A stretch of 64,000 bases of DNA from positions 1 through 64,000 of the forward strand of contig JAGWIK010000002.1 in assembly GCA_028866275.1 (NCBI GenBank), in the 5' to 3' direction. This document shows positions 56,933 through 64,000 of this stretch, piece after piece (position 1 is the first letter of the stretch; every line of letters starts with the position of its first letter). Position numbers and translations under genes: made by a program. The notes beneath the pieces are model-generated. The model did no database searches. It worked only from the letters and a program-made list of their open reading frames with translations, and had not been told where the DNA came from. Origin of the DNA: Alphaproteobacteria bacterium. GTDB lineage: Bacteria > Pseudomonadota > Alphaproteobacteria > UBA9219.

Positions 56933-57585
56933 GCGATGAACTGAATCCGTTGAGCCCCGAATTGCGATTGCTGGAAGCGGTGATTTTCGCCAGCGCCGAA
57001 CCTGTCGGCACGGCGATGCTGGCCGCGCAACTGGGCGAAGGCGTCGATGTCGCGCCGCTGTTGCAGCAATTGAAGGATCTATACGCGCCGCGCGGCGTCA
57101 ATCTGGTCGAAACCGCCGGAGTGTGGAGTTTCCGCACCGCCGCGGACATCGCGCCGCATATGAAAATTATCCGCGAACCGCGCCGCAAATTGCCGCGCGC
57201 CGCCGCCGAAGTGCTGGCCATCATTGCCTATCACCAGCCCGTCACCCGCGCCGATATCGAAAGCATTCGCGGCGTCGATACCGGCAAGGGCACGCTGGAT
57301 ATTCTGCTGGAACTCGGCTGGATCCGCCCCGGCAAGCGTCGCGACACGCCGGGCCGCCCGTTGACGTGGCACACCACGACGGAATTTCTGGGCCATTTCA
57401 ATATTGAATCGCTGAAGGATCTGCCGGGACTGGACGATCTGAAGGCCGCCGGATTGCTGGATGCGCGCCCCGTATTGTCGAACCTGCCGCGTGAAAACGA
57501 CGACGGCGCGGACATTACCGACGAAGACAGCGAATATGAAACATGGGTGGCAGAGGCGATCGAGCCGGAAGCCGCCGCGGGATGA
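56929..57585 (+). CDS. scpB: Segregation and condensation protein B
   Basis: ScpB forms the second accessory subunit of SMC-ScpAB, with two winged helices. The 218 residues contain LEAVIFASAEPVGTAMLA, LPRAAAEVLAIIAYHQPVTRADIESIRGVD and the WIRPGKRRDTPGRPLTWHTT segment, with TEFLGHFNIESLKDLPGL. The stop overlaps the serB start in ATGA. The tail is acidic. Confidence 0.95.
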   Translation: MSDELNPLSPELRLLEAVIFASAEPVGTAMLAAQLGEGVDVAPLLQQLKDLYAPRGVNLVETAGVWSFRTAADIAPHMKIIREPRRKLPRAAAEVLAIIAYHQPVTRADIESIRGVDTGKGTLDILLELGWIRPGKRRDTPGRPLTWHTTTEFLGHFNIESLKDLPGLDDLKAAGLLDARPVLSNLPRENDDGADITDEDSEYETWVAEAIEPEAAAG

Positions 57586-58451
57586 AGGTGGCGATGTTCG
57601 TCGCTACGCTTGTCGCGCCGCAAGGCGTCGATTTATCCGATGCCCAGCTATCATCCTTTGTCGACGTGACCGGTTGGGCAGGGGGCATCGTCGATCGATC
57701 AACGCGCATTGATGGCCGCGCCGCCGATGTCTTTTTTTCCGGCGCGAGTCCGGAAATAAAGGACATGCCGTTCGATGTCATCATCCAGCCCGCCGCTGGC
57801 CGCCGCAAAAAAATCCTGATCGCCGATATGGAATCGACCATCATCGAACAGGAAATGCTTGATGAATTGGCCGCCGAAATCGGCGTCGGCGCAAAAGTCG
57901 CCGACATCACGCGCCGCGCGATGAATGGCGAGCTGGATTTTGCCGACGCTTTAAAAGAACGTGTTAACTTATTGAAAAATCATAGTGAAGGCCTGTTGCA
58001 TCAAGTCGCCGCGCGCATGACGGTGATGCCGGGGGCCGAAACGCTGGTTGCAAGCATGAAACGCGATGGCGGGCGGGCGTGGCTGGTGTCGGGCGGTTTT
58101 ACCTGTTTTGCAAAGATCGTCGCGCAACGGCTTGGTTTTGATGATTGTTTTGCTAACGAACTGATCGTCGAAAAGGGTGTCATGACCGGCGATGTCGGGA
58201 TGCCGATTCTGGATAAAGACAGCAAGGCGGCGCTGTTAAAACGGGCTTGCGATATTTATGGCTGCGGCATTGGCGAAACGCTGGCGGTCGGTGACGGCGC
58301 CAATGACGTGCCGATGCTGCAGGCCTGTCATAACGGAGGCGGTTTGGCGGTCGCCTTTCATGCCAAGCCGCGGGTTCGCGAGATTGTGGCGAACCAGATC
58401 AATCACGGCGATTTGTCGGCGTTGGTGTATGCGCAGGGACTTGTGCCGTAA
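57582..58451 (+). CDS. serB: Phosphoserine phosphatase
   Basis: A HAD-family enzyme that makes serine from phosphoserine. The 289 residues have an N-terminal regulatory-like region, then HAD motif I as [18 protein letters not shown]. Motif II/III and IV follow as [13 protein letters not shown] and [14 protein letters not shown]. Motif I has Glu where DxDST usually has the second Asp, which acts as general acid/base. The change is conservative and the rest is intact. It overlaps scpB (ATGA). In many Alphaproteobacteria tatA follows scpB; here serB does. Confidence 0.88.
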   Translation: MKVAMFVATLVAPQGVDLSDAQLSSFVDVTGWAGGIVDRSTRIDGRAADVFFSGASPEIKDMPFDVIIQPAAGRRKKILIADMESTIIEQEMLDELAAEIGVGAKVADITRRAMNGELDFADALKERVNLLKNHSEGLLHQVAARMTVMPGAETLVASMKRDGGRAWLVSGGFTCFAKIVAQRLGFDDCFANELIVEKGVMTGDVGMPILDKDSKAALLKRACDIYGCGIGETLAVGDGANDVPMLQACHNGGGLAVAFHAKPRVREIVANQINHGDLSALVYAQGLVP

Positions 58452-58534
58452 CGGTATTTACCCCCTTGATTTTCGGGCGCAACAGGTCGATGTTGCCCTG
58501 CAAACAAGCTTTCCGGCGACTCGGTATTTCTCCC

Positions 58535-58903
58535 ATGTTCGACGCTATTGCCATTAACTACCTGCCTATTATGGTTTTTTTAGCTATCGCGGTCTTTATC
58601 GCGGGCGCGGCGGTGGGGCTGTCTTTTATCCTTGCCAAACAAAACCCCGATTCCGAGAAGATATCGGCCTATGAATGCGGTTTTCCGGCCTTCAGCGATG
58701 CGCGCGCCAAATTCGACGTGCGGTTCTATCTGGTGTCGATTTTGTTTATCATTTTCGACCTTGAAATCGCCTTTTTGTTCCCGTGGGCCATATCGCTGGG
58801 CGATATCGGTTTGTTCGGTTTCTGGTCGATGATGCTGTTTCTGGCGGTTTTGACCGTCGGGTTCATTTACGAATGGAAAAAGGGAGCGCTGGAATGGGAA
58901 TAA
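58535..58903 (+). CDS. nuoA: NADH-quinone oxidoreductase subunit A
   Basis: NuoA is a three-helix membrane subunit of complex I. The 122 residues include [32 protein letters not shown], split at the usual places, and a C-terminal [10 protein letters not shown]. The ATG at 58535 gives the standard N-terminus. It is the first gene of the nuo operon here and overlaps nuoB by ten bases. Confidence 0.96.
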   Translation: MFDAIAINYLPIMVFLAIAVFIAGAAVGLSFILAKQNPDSEKISAYECGFPAFSDARAKFDVRFYLVSILFIIFDLEIAFLFPWAISLGDIGLFGFWSMMLFLAVLTVGFIYEWKKGALEWE

Positions 58904-59427
58904 CCAGCCAGGTCGAACTTGCCAAAGCCAATGCGCTGGCCGCGCAGTTGGGGCAGGATGTGCACGACAAGGGGTTCGTGCTGGCCAAGCTTGACGATTT
59001 GCTGAACTGGGCGCGTACGGGGTCGATGTGGCCGATGACCTTCGGTCTGGCCTGCTGCGGCGTCGAGATGATTCACGCCTATATGGCGCGCTACGATCTC
59101 GACCGGTTCGGCATGATGCCGCGCGCGTCACCGCGCCAGTCCGACGTGATGATCGTCGCCGGAACGCTGACCAATAAAATGGCGCCTGCTTTGCGTAAAG
59201 TCTATGACCAGATGGCCGAACCGCGGTGGGTTATCTCGATGGGGTCATGCGCCAATGGCGGCGGTTATTACCATTATTCCTATTCCGTGGTGCGGGGATG
59301 CGACCGGATTGTGCCGGTCGATGTCTATGTGCCGGGATGTCCGCCTTCGGCCGAAGCGTTGATTTACGGCATCATGCAGTTGCATCGTAAAATTCGGCGC
59401 GGCAATCGGGTTATCAGTCGGGTTTAG
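58894..59427 (+). CDS. nuoB: NADH-quinone oxidoreductase subunit B
   Basis: NuoB carries the N2 [4Fe-4S] cluster of complex I. The 177 residues contain the adjacent ligands in [10 protein letters not shown], then [17 protein letters not shown] and [13 protein letters not shown]. The ATG lies within the end of nuoA; a longer upstream frame exists but is not used by the family. Confidence 0.97.
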   Translation: MGITSQVELAKANALAAQLGQDVHDKGFVLAKLDDLLNWARTGSMWPMTFGLACCGVEMIHAYMARYDLDRFGMMPRASPRQSDVMIVAGTLTNKMAPALRKVYDQMAEPRWVISMGSCANGGGYYHYSYSVVRGCDRIVPVDVYVPGCPPSAEALIYGIMQLHRKIRRGNRVISRV

Positions 59428-59428
59428 C

Positions 59429-60055
59429 ATGCTTTCTGTCGAACAAATTCAGGACGAAGTCGCGCGTGTCTTAGGCGATGCCGCCATAGACATAACCGCC
59501 GAACGCGGCGAGGTTTGCGTGATGATTCCGCGTCCGCGCATCGCCGAGGCGTTGCAGGCTTTGCGCGATGACGCCGGCACGGCGATGATCCAGCTGGTCG
59601 ATATTTGCGGCGTCGATTATCCCGAACGGCCGGAACGGTTCGATGTGGTGTACCATCTGTTAAGCCTGCGCCACAATGCGCGGCTGCGCATCAAGATACA
59701 GACCGACGAAGCCACGCCGGTGCCGAGCGTGGTCGGCGTGCATCCGTGCGCCGGTTGGTTCGAACGCGAAGCGTGGGACATGTATGGCATCGCTTTTTCC
59801 GGTAACCCCGATTTGCGCCGTTTGTTGACCGATTACGGGTTTGAAGGCCATCCGTTGCGCAAGGATTTCCCGCTGACCGGCTATGTCGAGATGCGCTATG
59901 ACAATGCCGAAAAACGCGTGGTCTATGAACCCGTCAAATTGCCGCAGGATTTCCGCAATTTCGATTTCCTCAGCCCGTGGGAAGGCATGACCGATGTCAA
60001 TACCCGCATGGCGCAGGAAGAAAAACCGGCCGGCGTCGAAGGAAACAAACCATGA
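59429..60055 (+). CDS. nuoC: NADH-quinone oxidoreductase subunit C
   Basis: NuoC (30-kDa subunit) supports the quinone-binding module. The 208 residues contain [48 protein letters not shown] and [28 protein letters not shown], each with the usual spacing. The nuoD start overlaps the stop in ATGA. Confidence 0.97.
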   Translation: MLSVEQIQDEVARVLGDAAIDITAERGEVCVMIPRPRIAEALQALRDDAGTAMIQLVDICGVDYPERPERFDVVYHLLSLRHNARLRIKIQTDEATPVPSVVGVHPCAGWFEREAWDMYGIAFSGNPDLRRLLTDYGFEGHPLRKDFPLTGYVEMRYDNAEKRVVYEPVKLPQDFRNFDFLSPWEGMTDVNTRMAQEEKPAGVEGNKP

Positions 60056-61287
60056 TGCAGGATATGGAATTTCCCGAACGCGAAACCGTCGGCCCCGACG
60101 GCAAGCGCGTGCTGCCTTTTACCGTCAATCTGGGCCCGCAGCATCCGGCGGCGCACGGCGTTTTGCGCATGATTTTGGAAATGGACGGCGAAATCGTCGA
60201 ACGCGCCGACCCGCATATCGGGCTTTTGCATCGCGGCACGGAAAAGCTGATCGAATATAAAACCTATATGCAGGCTTTGCCCTATTTCGACCGGCTGGAC
60301 TATGTCGCGCCGATGAGCCAGGAGCATGCCTTCGCGCTGGCGGTCGAAAAACTGCTGGGCCTCGATGTGCCGTTGCGCGGGCAATATATCCGCGTTCTGT
60401 TTGCCGAAATTTCGCGCATTTTGAACCATATTCTCAACATCACCACATTCGCCATCGACCTTGGCGCGGTGACGCCGTCGCTGTGGGGCTTTGAACAGCG
60501 CGAAGTGTTGATGGAATTTTACGAACGCGCGTCGGGCGCGCGCATGCATGCCAATTATTTCCGTCCCGGCGGCGTGCATCAGGATCTGCCCGAGGGTTTG
60601 GAATCCGATATCGCGACATGGGCGGCGCAATTTCCGCAATTCCTGTCCGACGTCGAAACCTTGCTGAACGAAAACCGCATTTTCCGCCAGCGCACCGTCG
60701 ATATCGGCACGGTAACAAAGGATGAGGCGATTGCATGGGGCTTTTCAGGCCCGATGTTGCGCGCGTCGGGCGTGGCGTGGGATTTGCGGAAATCGCAACC
60801 CTATGACGTTTACGGCCGTATGGATTTCGACGTGCCGGTCGGCAAGACCGGCGATTGTTATGCGCGTTATCTGGTGCGGGTCGAAGAAATGCGGCAATCG
60901 CTGCGCATCATCAACCAATGTCTGAAGGAAATGCCGGCCAGCGATTCAAAAGATGGCGCGGTCATGACGGCAGACCACAAGGTCGCGCCGCCCAAACGGG
61001 CAGATATGAAAATGTCGATGGAAGCGATGATCCATCATTTCAAATTATACAGCGAAGGCTATCACGTGCCCGCGGGCGAAACCTATACCGCGGTCGAAGC
61101 GCCAAAGGGCGAATTCGGCGTTTATCTGATTTCGGACGGCAGCAACAAACCGTATCGCTGTAAAATCCGCGCGCCCGCCTATGCCCATTTGCAGGGCAGC
61201 GATTTCATGTTCCGGGGCCATATGCTGTCGGACGCGGTGGCGACGATCGGCAGCCTTGATATCGTGTTTGGGGAGATTGACCGGTGA
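60052..61287 (+). CDS. nuoD: NADH-quinone oxidoreductase subunit D
   Basis: NuoD (49-kDa subunit) lines the quinone pocket. The 411 residues contain [41 protein letters not shown] and the end DIVFGEIDR, all standard. GAAGGA precedes the ATG. Fifteen bases after its stop begins the inverted repeat of a small insertion that separates it from nuoE. Confidence 0.97.
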   Translation: MMQDMEFPERETVGPDGKRVLPFTVNLGPQHPAAHGVLRMILEMDGEIVERADPHIGLLHRGTEKLIEYKTYMQALPYFDRLDYVAPMSQEHAFALAVEKLLGLDVPLRGQYIRVLFAEISRILNHILNITTFAIDLGAVTPSLWGFEQREVLMEFYERASGARMHANYFRPGGVHQDLPEGLESDIATWAAQFPQFLSDVETLLNENRIFRQRTVDIGTVTKDEAIAWGFSGPMLRASGVAWDLRKSQPYDVYGRMDFDVPVGKTGDCYARYLVRVEEMRQSLRIINQCLKEMPASDSKDGAVMTADHKVAPPKRADMKMSMEAMIHHFKLYSEGYHVPAGETYTAVEAPKGEFGVYLISDGSNKPYRCKIRAPAYAHLQGSDFMFRGHMLSDAVATIGSLDIVFGEIDR

Positions 61288-61302
61288 TGAATCTGGAATC
61301 CC

Positions 61303-61333
61303 GTCATGATCGCGCAGGCGAGCATCCCATTTG
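61303..61333 (+). repeat. Left inverted repeat of the GIY-YIG element
   Basis: Thirty-one bases starting GTCATGATCGCGCAGGCG and ending CCCATTTG. It is the reverse complement of 61663-61693 except for A instead of C at its seventh base. It starts 15 bases after the nuoD stop. Confidence 0.9.
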
Positions 61334-61366
61334 TTTCGTTTTTCTTTCGCAAAGAAAGGGAGATGG

Positions 61367-61657
61367 ATGGAGAAGAGCTATTGGGTCTATATCGTTACGG
61401 ACAAGCCGTTCGGTACGATCTATGTTGGCGTCACAAACGATATTGTGCGCCGCGCCGATGAACATCGCCGCGGCCTTGTTAAGGGGTTCACAAGAAAATA
61501 CGGCCTTAAAAAACTGGTCTATTGCGAAGAATATGCGACGGCAATGGAGGCTATTGAACGCGAACATCAAATCAAGCATTGGAATCGCGAATGGAAGATT
61601 CACCGGATCAAGCAACAAAATCCGACTTGGCGAGATTTGTACGAAACTATCCTGTAA
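61367..61657 (+). CDS. GIY-YIG nuclease family protein
   Basis: A 96-residue single-domain GIY-YIG (URI) nuclease of the COG2827 type. Motifs are YWVYIVTD with GTIYVGVTNDIVRRADEHR, the variants of GIY and YIG plus the catalytic Arg. The metal-binding Glu follows in CEEYATAMEAIEREHQIKHW. AAGGGAG lies four bases before the ATG. Standalone members are widespread and multicopy in some genomes, but their role is largely unproven. The gene lies inside the nuo operon in the same direction. Confidence 0.92.
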   Translation: MEKSYWVYIVTDKPFGTIYVGVTNDIVRRADEHRRGLVKGFTRKYGLKKLVYCEEYATAMEAIEREHQIKHWNREWKIHRIKQQNPTWRDLYETIL

Positions 61658-61662
61658 AAAAC

Positions 61663-61693
61663 CAAATGGGATGCTCGCCTGCGCGAGCATGAC
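61663..61693 (-). repeat. Right inverted repeat of the GIY-YIG element
   Basis: Reverse complement of the left end with one mismatch. Internally GATGCTCGC and GCGAGCATG form a hairpin with a CTGC loop. It ends 12 bases before the nuoE GTG start. Confidence 0.9.
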
Positions 61694-61705
61694 GATGGTG
61701 CTGGC

Positions 61706-62308
61706 GTGAACATCTCGAAATCATCTGAATCTTTCACCTTTACCCCCGAAAATCTGGCGCGGGCGGAAAAAATCGTCGCCAAATATCCTGAAGGCCGTCA
61801 GGCCAGCGCGGTGTTGCCGTTGCTCGACATGGCGCAGCGGCAAAGCGGCAACTGGCTGCCGCAGGCCGCGCTGGATTATGTTGCCGACTATCTGCAAATG
61901 CCGCCTATCCGCGTTTATGAAGTCGCCAGTTTTTACACCATGTTCAACCTGAAGCCGGTCGGCGAACATTTCGTGCAGGTGTGCACCACGACGCCGTGCT
62001 GGCTGCGCGGATCGGACGGCATTGTCGGCGCGTGCAAGAAAAAGCTTGGCATCGGGCCGGGCGAAAGCACGGCGGACGGCAAATTCACGGTGGTCGAGGT
62101 CGAATGCATGGGCGCCTGCGTCAACGCGCCGATGGTTCAGATTAACGACGATTATTACGAGGATTTGTCGCCCGAACTGATGGAAAAAATTCTCGACGAT
62201 CTGGCCGCGGGGCGCAAACCGCCGCCGGGGTCGCAAACGGGCCGCCGCGGGTCGTGCGCACAGAACGGGCCGACGAGCTTGAAGGAAAAGGCGAAGTCAG
62301 ATGCTTGA
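61706..62308 (+). CDS. nuoE: NADH-quinone oxidoreductase subunit E
   Basis: NuoE carries the N1a [2Fe-2S] cluster. The 200 residues contain [25 protein letters not shown] and the ligands CTTTPC and CMGACVNAP. The GTG start is the only in-frame start before the conserved region. It has no good Shine-Dalgarno site, probably because the insertion ends only 12 bases upstream. Translation may rely on a new context. The gene overlaps nuoF by eight bases. Confidence 0.95.
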   Translation: MNISKSSESFTFTPENLARAEKIVAKYPEGRQASAVLPLLDMAQRQSGNWLPQAALDYVADYLQMPPIRVYEVASFYTMFNLKPVGEHFVQVCTTTPCWLRGSDGIVGACKKKLGIGPGESTADGKFTVVEVECMGACVNAPMVQINDDYYEDLSPELMEKILDDLAAGRKPPPGSQTGRRGSCAQNGPTSLKEKAKSDA

Positions 62309-63581
62309 AGATAAAGACCGCATTTTCACCAATCTGTATGGCTTCGACGGCTGGAACCTCGCGGCGGCGCGGCGGCGCGGCGTGTGGGACGGCACCGGCG
62401 ACATCATCAAGAAGGGCCAGCCGTGGGTTGTCGAGGAAACCAAGAATTCCGGCCTGCGCGGACGCGGCGGGGCAGGATTTCCCACCGGCATGAAATGGTC
62501 GTTCATGCCCAAGCCTTCGGACAAGCCGCATTATTTATTGGTCAATGCCGACGAATCCGAACCCGGCACATGCAAAGACCGCGATATTTTGCGTTACGAT
62601 CCGCATCGGTTGCTGGAAGGCGTGCTGATCGCCGCCTTCGCCATCAACGCGCATACGGCCTATATCTATGTGCGCGGCGAATATTATAACGAAGCCTCGC
62701 ATTTGCAGCAGGCAATCGACGAAGCCTATTCATATGGCTTGCTCGGCAAAAATGCCTGCGGGTCGGGTTGGGACTGCGACGTTTATTTGCATCGCGGTGC
62801 GGGCGCCTATGTCTGTGGCGAAGAAACCGCGTTGATGGAAAGCCTGGAAGGCAAAAAGGGCCAGCCGCGCAACAAACCGCCCTTTCCGGCGGGGGCGGGG
62901 CTTTATTCATGCCCGACCACGATCAACAATGTCGAAACGATTGCCTCCGTGCCGGAAATTTTGCGTCGCGGCGCGACATGGTTCAGCGGTTTCGGCCGGC
63001 CCAAAAATAACGGCACCAAGCTGTTTTCTATCTCCGGTCATGTTGAACAGCCGTGCAATGTCGAAGAGGCGATGAGCATTCCGCTCAAGGAACTGGTGGA
63101 AAAACATGCGGGCGGTGTGCGCGGCGGGTGGGATAACCTGCTGGCCATCATTCCCGGCGGGTCGTCGACGCCGATTTTGCCGCGCGAAATTTGCGACACC
63201 GTGTTGATGGATTTCGACGCGCTGCGCGAAGTGCGTTCCGGCCTCGGCACCGCGGCGGTCATCGTCATGGACAAATCGACGGACGTTATCTATGCCATCG
63301 CGCGGCTGGCCAAATTCTATATGCATGAAAGCTGCGGCCAATGCACGCCCTGCCGCGAAGGCACGGCGTGGTTGTGGCGCATGATGCAACGCATGGTGCG
63401 CGGCGACGCCACGGTTGCGGAAATCGACCAGTTGCTTGACGTCACCAAGGAAATCGAAGGCCATACCATCTGCGCTTTCGGCGACGGCGCGGTGTGGCCG
63501 GTGCAGGGCCTGATCCGGCATTTCAAGCCGCAGATGATCGAGCGCATCGAGCAATATCGCAAAATAGCAAAGGCGGCGTAG
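62301..63581 (+). CDS. nuoF: NADH-quinone oxidoreductase subunit F
   Basis: NuoF oxidises NADH with FMN and an [4Fe-4S] cluster. The 426 residues contain [17 protein letters not shown] (NADH site), [19 protein letters not shown] (FMN site) and the cluster ligands in [11 protein letters not shown], with the fourth Cys in [10 protein letters not shown]. It starts within the end of nuoE. An unrecognised gene follows after two bases where nuoG is usually expected. Confidence 0.97.
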   Translation: MLEDKDRIFTNLYGFDGWNLAAARRRGVWDGTGDIIKKGQPWVVEETKNSGLRGRGGAGFPTGMKWSFMPKPSDKPHYLLVNADESEPGTCKDRDILRYDPHRLLEGVLIAAFAINAHTAYIYVRGEYYNEASHLQQAIDEAYSYGLLGKNACGSGWDCDVYLHRGAGAYVCGEETALMESLEGKKGQPRNKPPFPAGAGLYSCPTTINNVETIASVPEILRRGATWFSGFGRPKNNGTKLFSISGHVEQPCNVEEAMSIPLKELVEKHAGGVRGGWDNLLAIIPGGSSTPILPREICDTVLMDFDALREVRSGLGTAAVIVMDKSTDVIYAIARLAKFYMHESCGQCTPCREGTAWLWRMMQRMVRGDATVAEIDQLLDVTKEIEGHTICAFGDGAVWPVQGLIRHFKPQMIERIEQYRKIAKAA

Positions 63582-63583
63582 TC

Positions 63584-63976
63584 ATGAATATATCGTTTAA
63601 AGCGGCGCTAGGACTTTTCAGGCGTAACAACAAGTCCGGAACAGAAACCTTGGCGCTGCGCGTCAAATCGGCCTGTGGCATCAATGTTTTTAAATCCGGC
63701 ATTCAATTGCCGCGTGATGCGGACATGCTTGCCGCCGTCGAAACCATCAATGCGCGTATCGGTGAAAATAGCGCGGGATCATCTTGCTATATAACTTGCA
63801 CCGAGCACGGCCATTTTGTTCATGACAAGGCCGAGCAAGGTCGCGCCCTGACCATCTTTCCGCAGGGCAGCGCGGCGTTGCTGCCGTTTCTGGAAAAATT
63901 TGTCGAAAGCGGCCTTGATCTGCGTGCCTATATGGCCGCGCGCTCCTGTCATCAACCGTTGAAGCTGGCTGCATGA
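63584..63976 (+). CDS. Hypothetical protein within the nuo operon
   Basis: A 130-residue soluble protein with no recognised family. It starts two bases after the nuoF stop and overlaps the next frame (ATGA), so it is embedded in the operon. It contains CGINVFKSGIQLPRDADMLAAVETINARIG and ...CYITCTEHGHFVHDKAEQG, with Cys/His residues that could bind a metal. No nuo accessory protein I know matches. Confidence 0.65.
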   Translation: MNISFKAALGLFRRNNKSGTETLALRVKSACGINVFKSGIQLPRDADMLAAVETINARIGENSAGSSCYITCTEHGHFVHDKAEQGRALTIFPQGSAALLPFLEKFVESGLDLRAYMAARSCHQPLKLAA

Positions 63977-64000
63977 TGTCCGTCCCCATCCCCGCAACGA
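63973..64000 (+). CDS. Start of next gene, truncated by window end
   Basis: Nine codons (MMSVPIPAT) begin at an ATG overlapping the previous stop. The family cannot be told from so little; the usual next gene would be nuoG, but the start does not resemble it. Confidence 0.35.

Larger units (their letters stand above)
61303..61693. mobile_element. GIY-YIG nuclease element with 31-bp inverted ends
   Basis: A 391-base unit lies between nuoD and nuoE, where the two genes are normally adjacent. Its ends are 31-bp inverted repeats matching at 30 of 31 positions. It contains one gene, a GIY-YIG nuclease. Each end is itself a palindromic hairpin around GCAG or CTGC, like REP sequences. No target duplication was recognised. 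Calling it mobile is an inference from structure and position. Confidence 0.7.

Overview
The window is a dense, GC-rich stretch of chromosome (near 60% GC by eye, not computed) that reads as an alphaproteobacterium. The supporting gene orders are rpsF-rpsR-DUF2232-rplI, argS-SPOR protein-nagZ-scpA-scpB, carA-carB-greA, and a nuoA-B-C-D-E-F operon with separate nuoC and nuoD. A class II DAHP synthase and a GreB with the alphaproteobacterial N-terminal extension agree. A family-level assignment is not possible from sequence alone; a Rhodospirillales- or Micavibrionales-like lineage would fit. Almost everything is housekeeping, so the unusual content lies in small insertions, odd paralogues and non-coding signals.

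Layout. 1-6.2 kb: end of a phaB-like reductase, lon (with a heat-shock-type promoter), a phosphoribosyltransferase-like gene, a YkuD protein, an alpha/beta hydrolase and ribF. 6.2-13.7 kb: ileS, a GT-C glycosyltransferase with a TPR tail, and an enlarged Hsp70-like chaperone. 13.7-16.7 kb: a possible small basic protein gene facing the rpsF-rpsR-DUF2232-rplI operon. 16.7-24.8 kb: comEC-like gene, gltX, a class II ribonucleotide-reductase-like gene without its catalytic motif, dnaB and a NUDIX hydrolase. 24.9-32.8 kb: a family 9 glycosyltransferase, ettA between two unrecognised genes, an aromatic-rich leader peptide before class II DAHP synthase, a tRNA-Ile2 and greB. 32.8-34.6 kb: a lower-GC pair of unrecognised genes between two tRNA loci. 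34.6-38.8 kb: tRNA-Asn, tRNA-Leu, a PhnA-like protein, guaA, a TrpR-like protein, RNase P RNA and an OmpA protein. 38.9-47.4 kb: hemB, a fused tandem D-Ala-D-Ala-ligase-like protein, carAB and greA. 47.4-58.5 kb: DedA, valS, small proteins, argS, SPOR protein, nagZ, scpAB and serB. 58.5-64 kb: nuoA-F, interrupted between nuoD and nuoE by a small GIY-YIG nuclease element with 31-bp inverted ends, and continued after nuoF by an unrecognised small gene.

The most interesting observations are: (1) the GIY-YIG nuclease element inside the nuo operon; (2) the leader peptide ending in FGYGFYWFR upstream of DAHP synthase, which looks like a ribosome-mediated attenuator of the aromatic pathway; (3) the 804-residue double ATP-grasp ligase; (4) the ribonucleotide-reductase pseudoenzyme candidate between gltX and dnaB; and (5) an extended P3 helix in RNase P RNA. 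No CRISPR array, prophage or large insertion sequence was seen.
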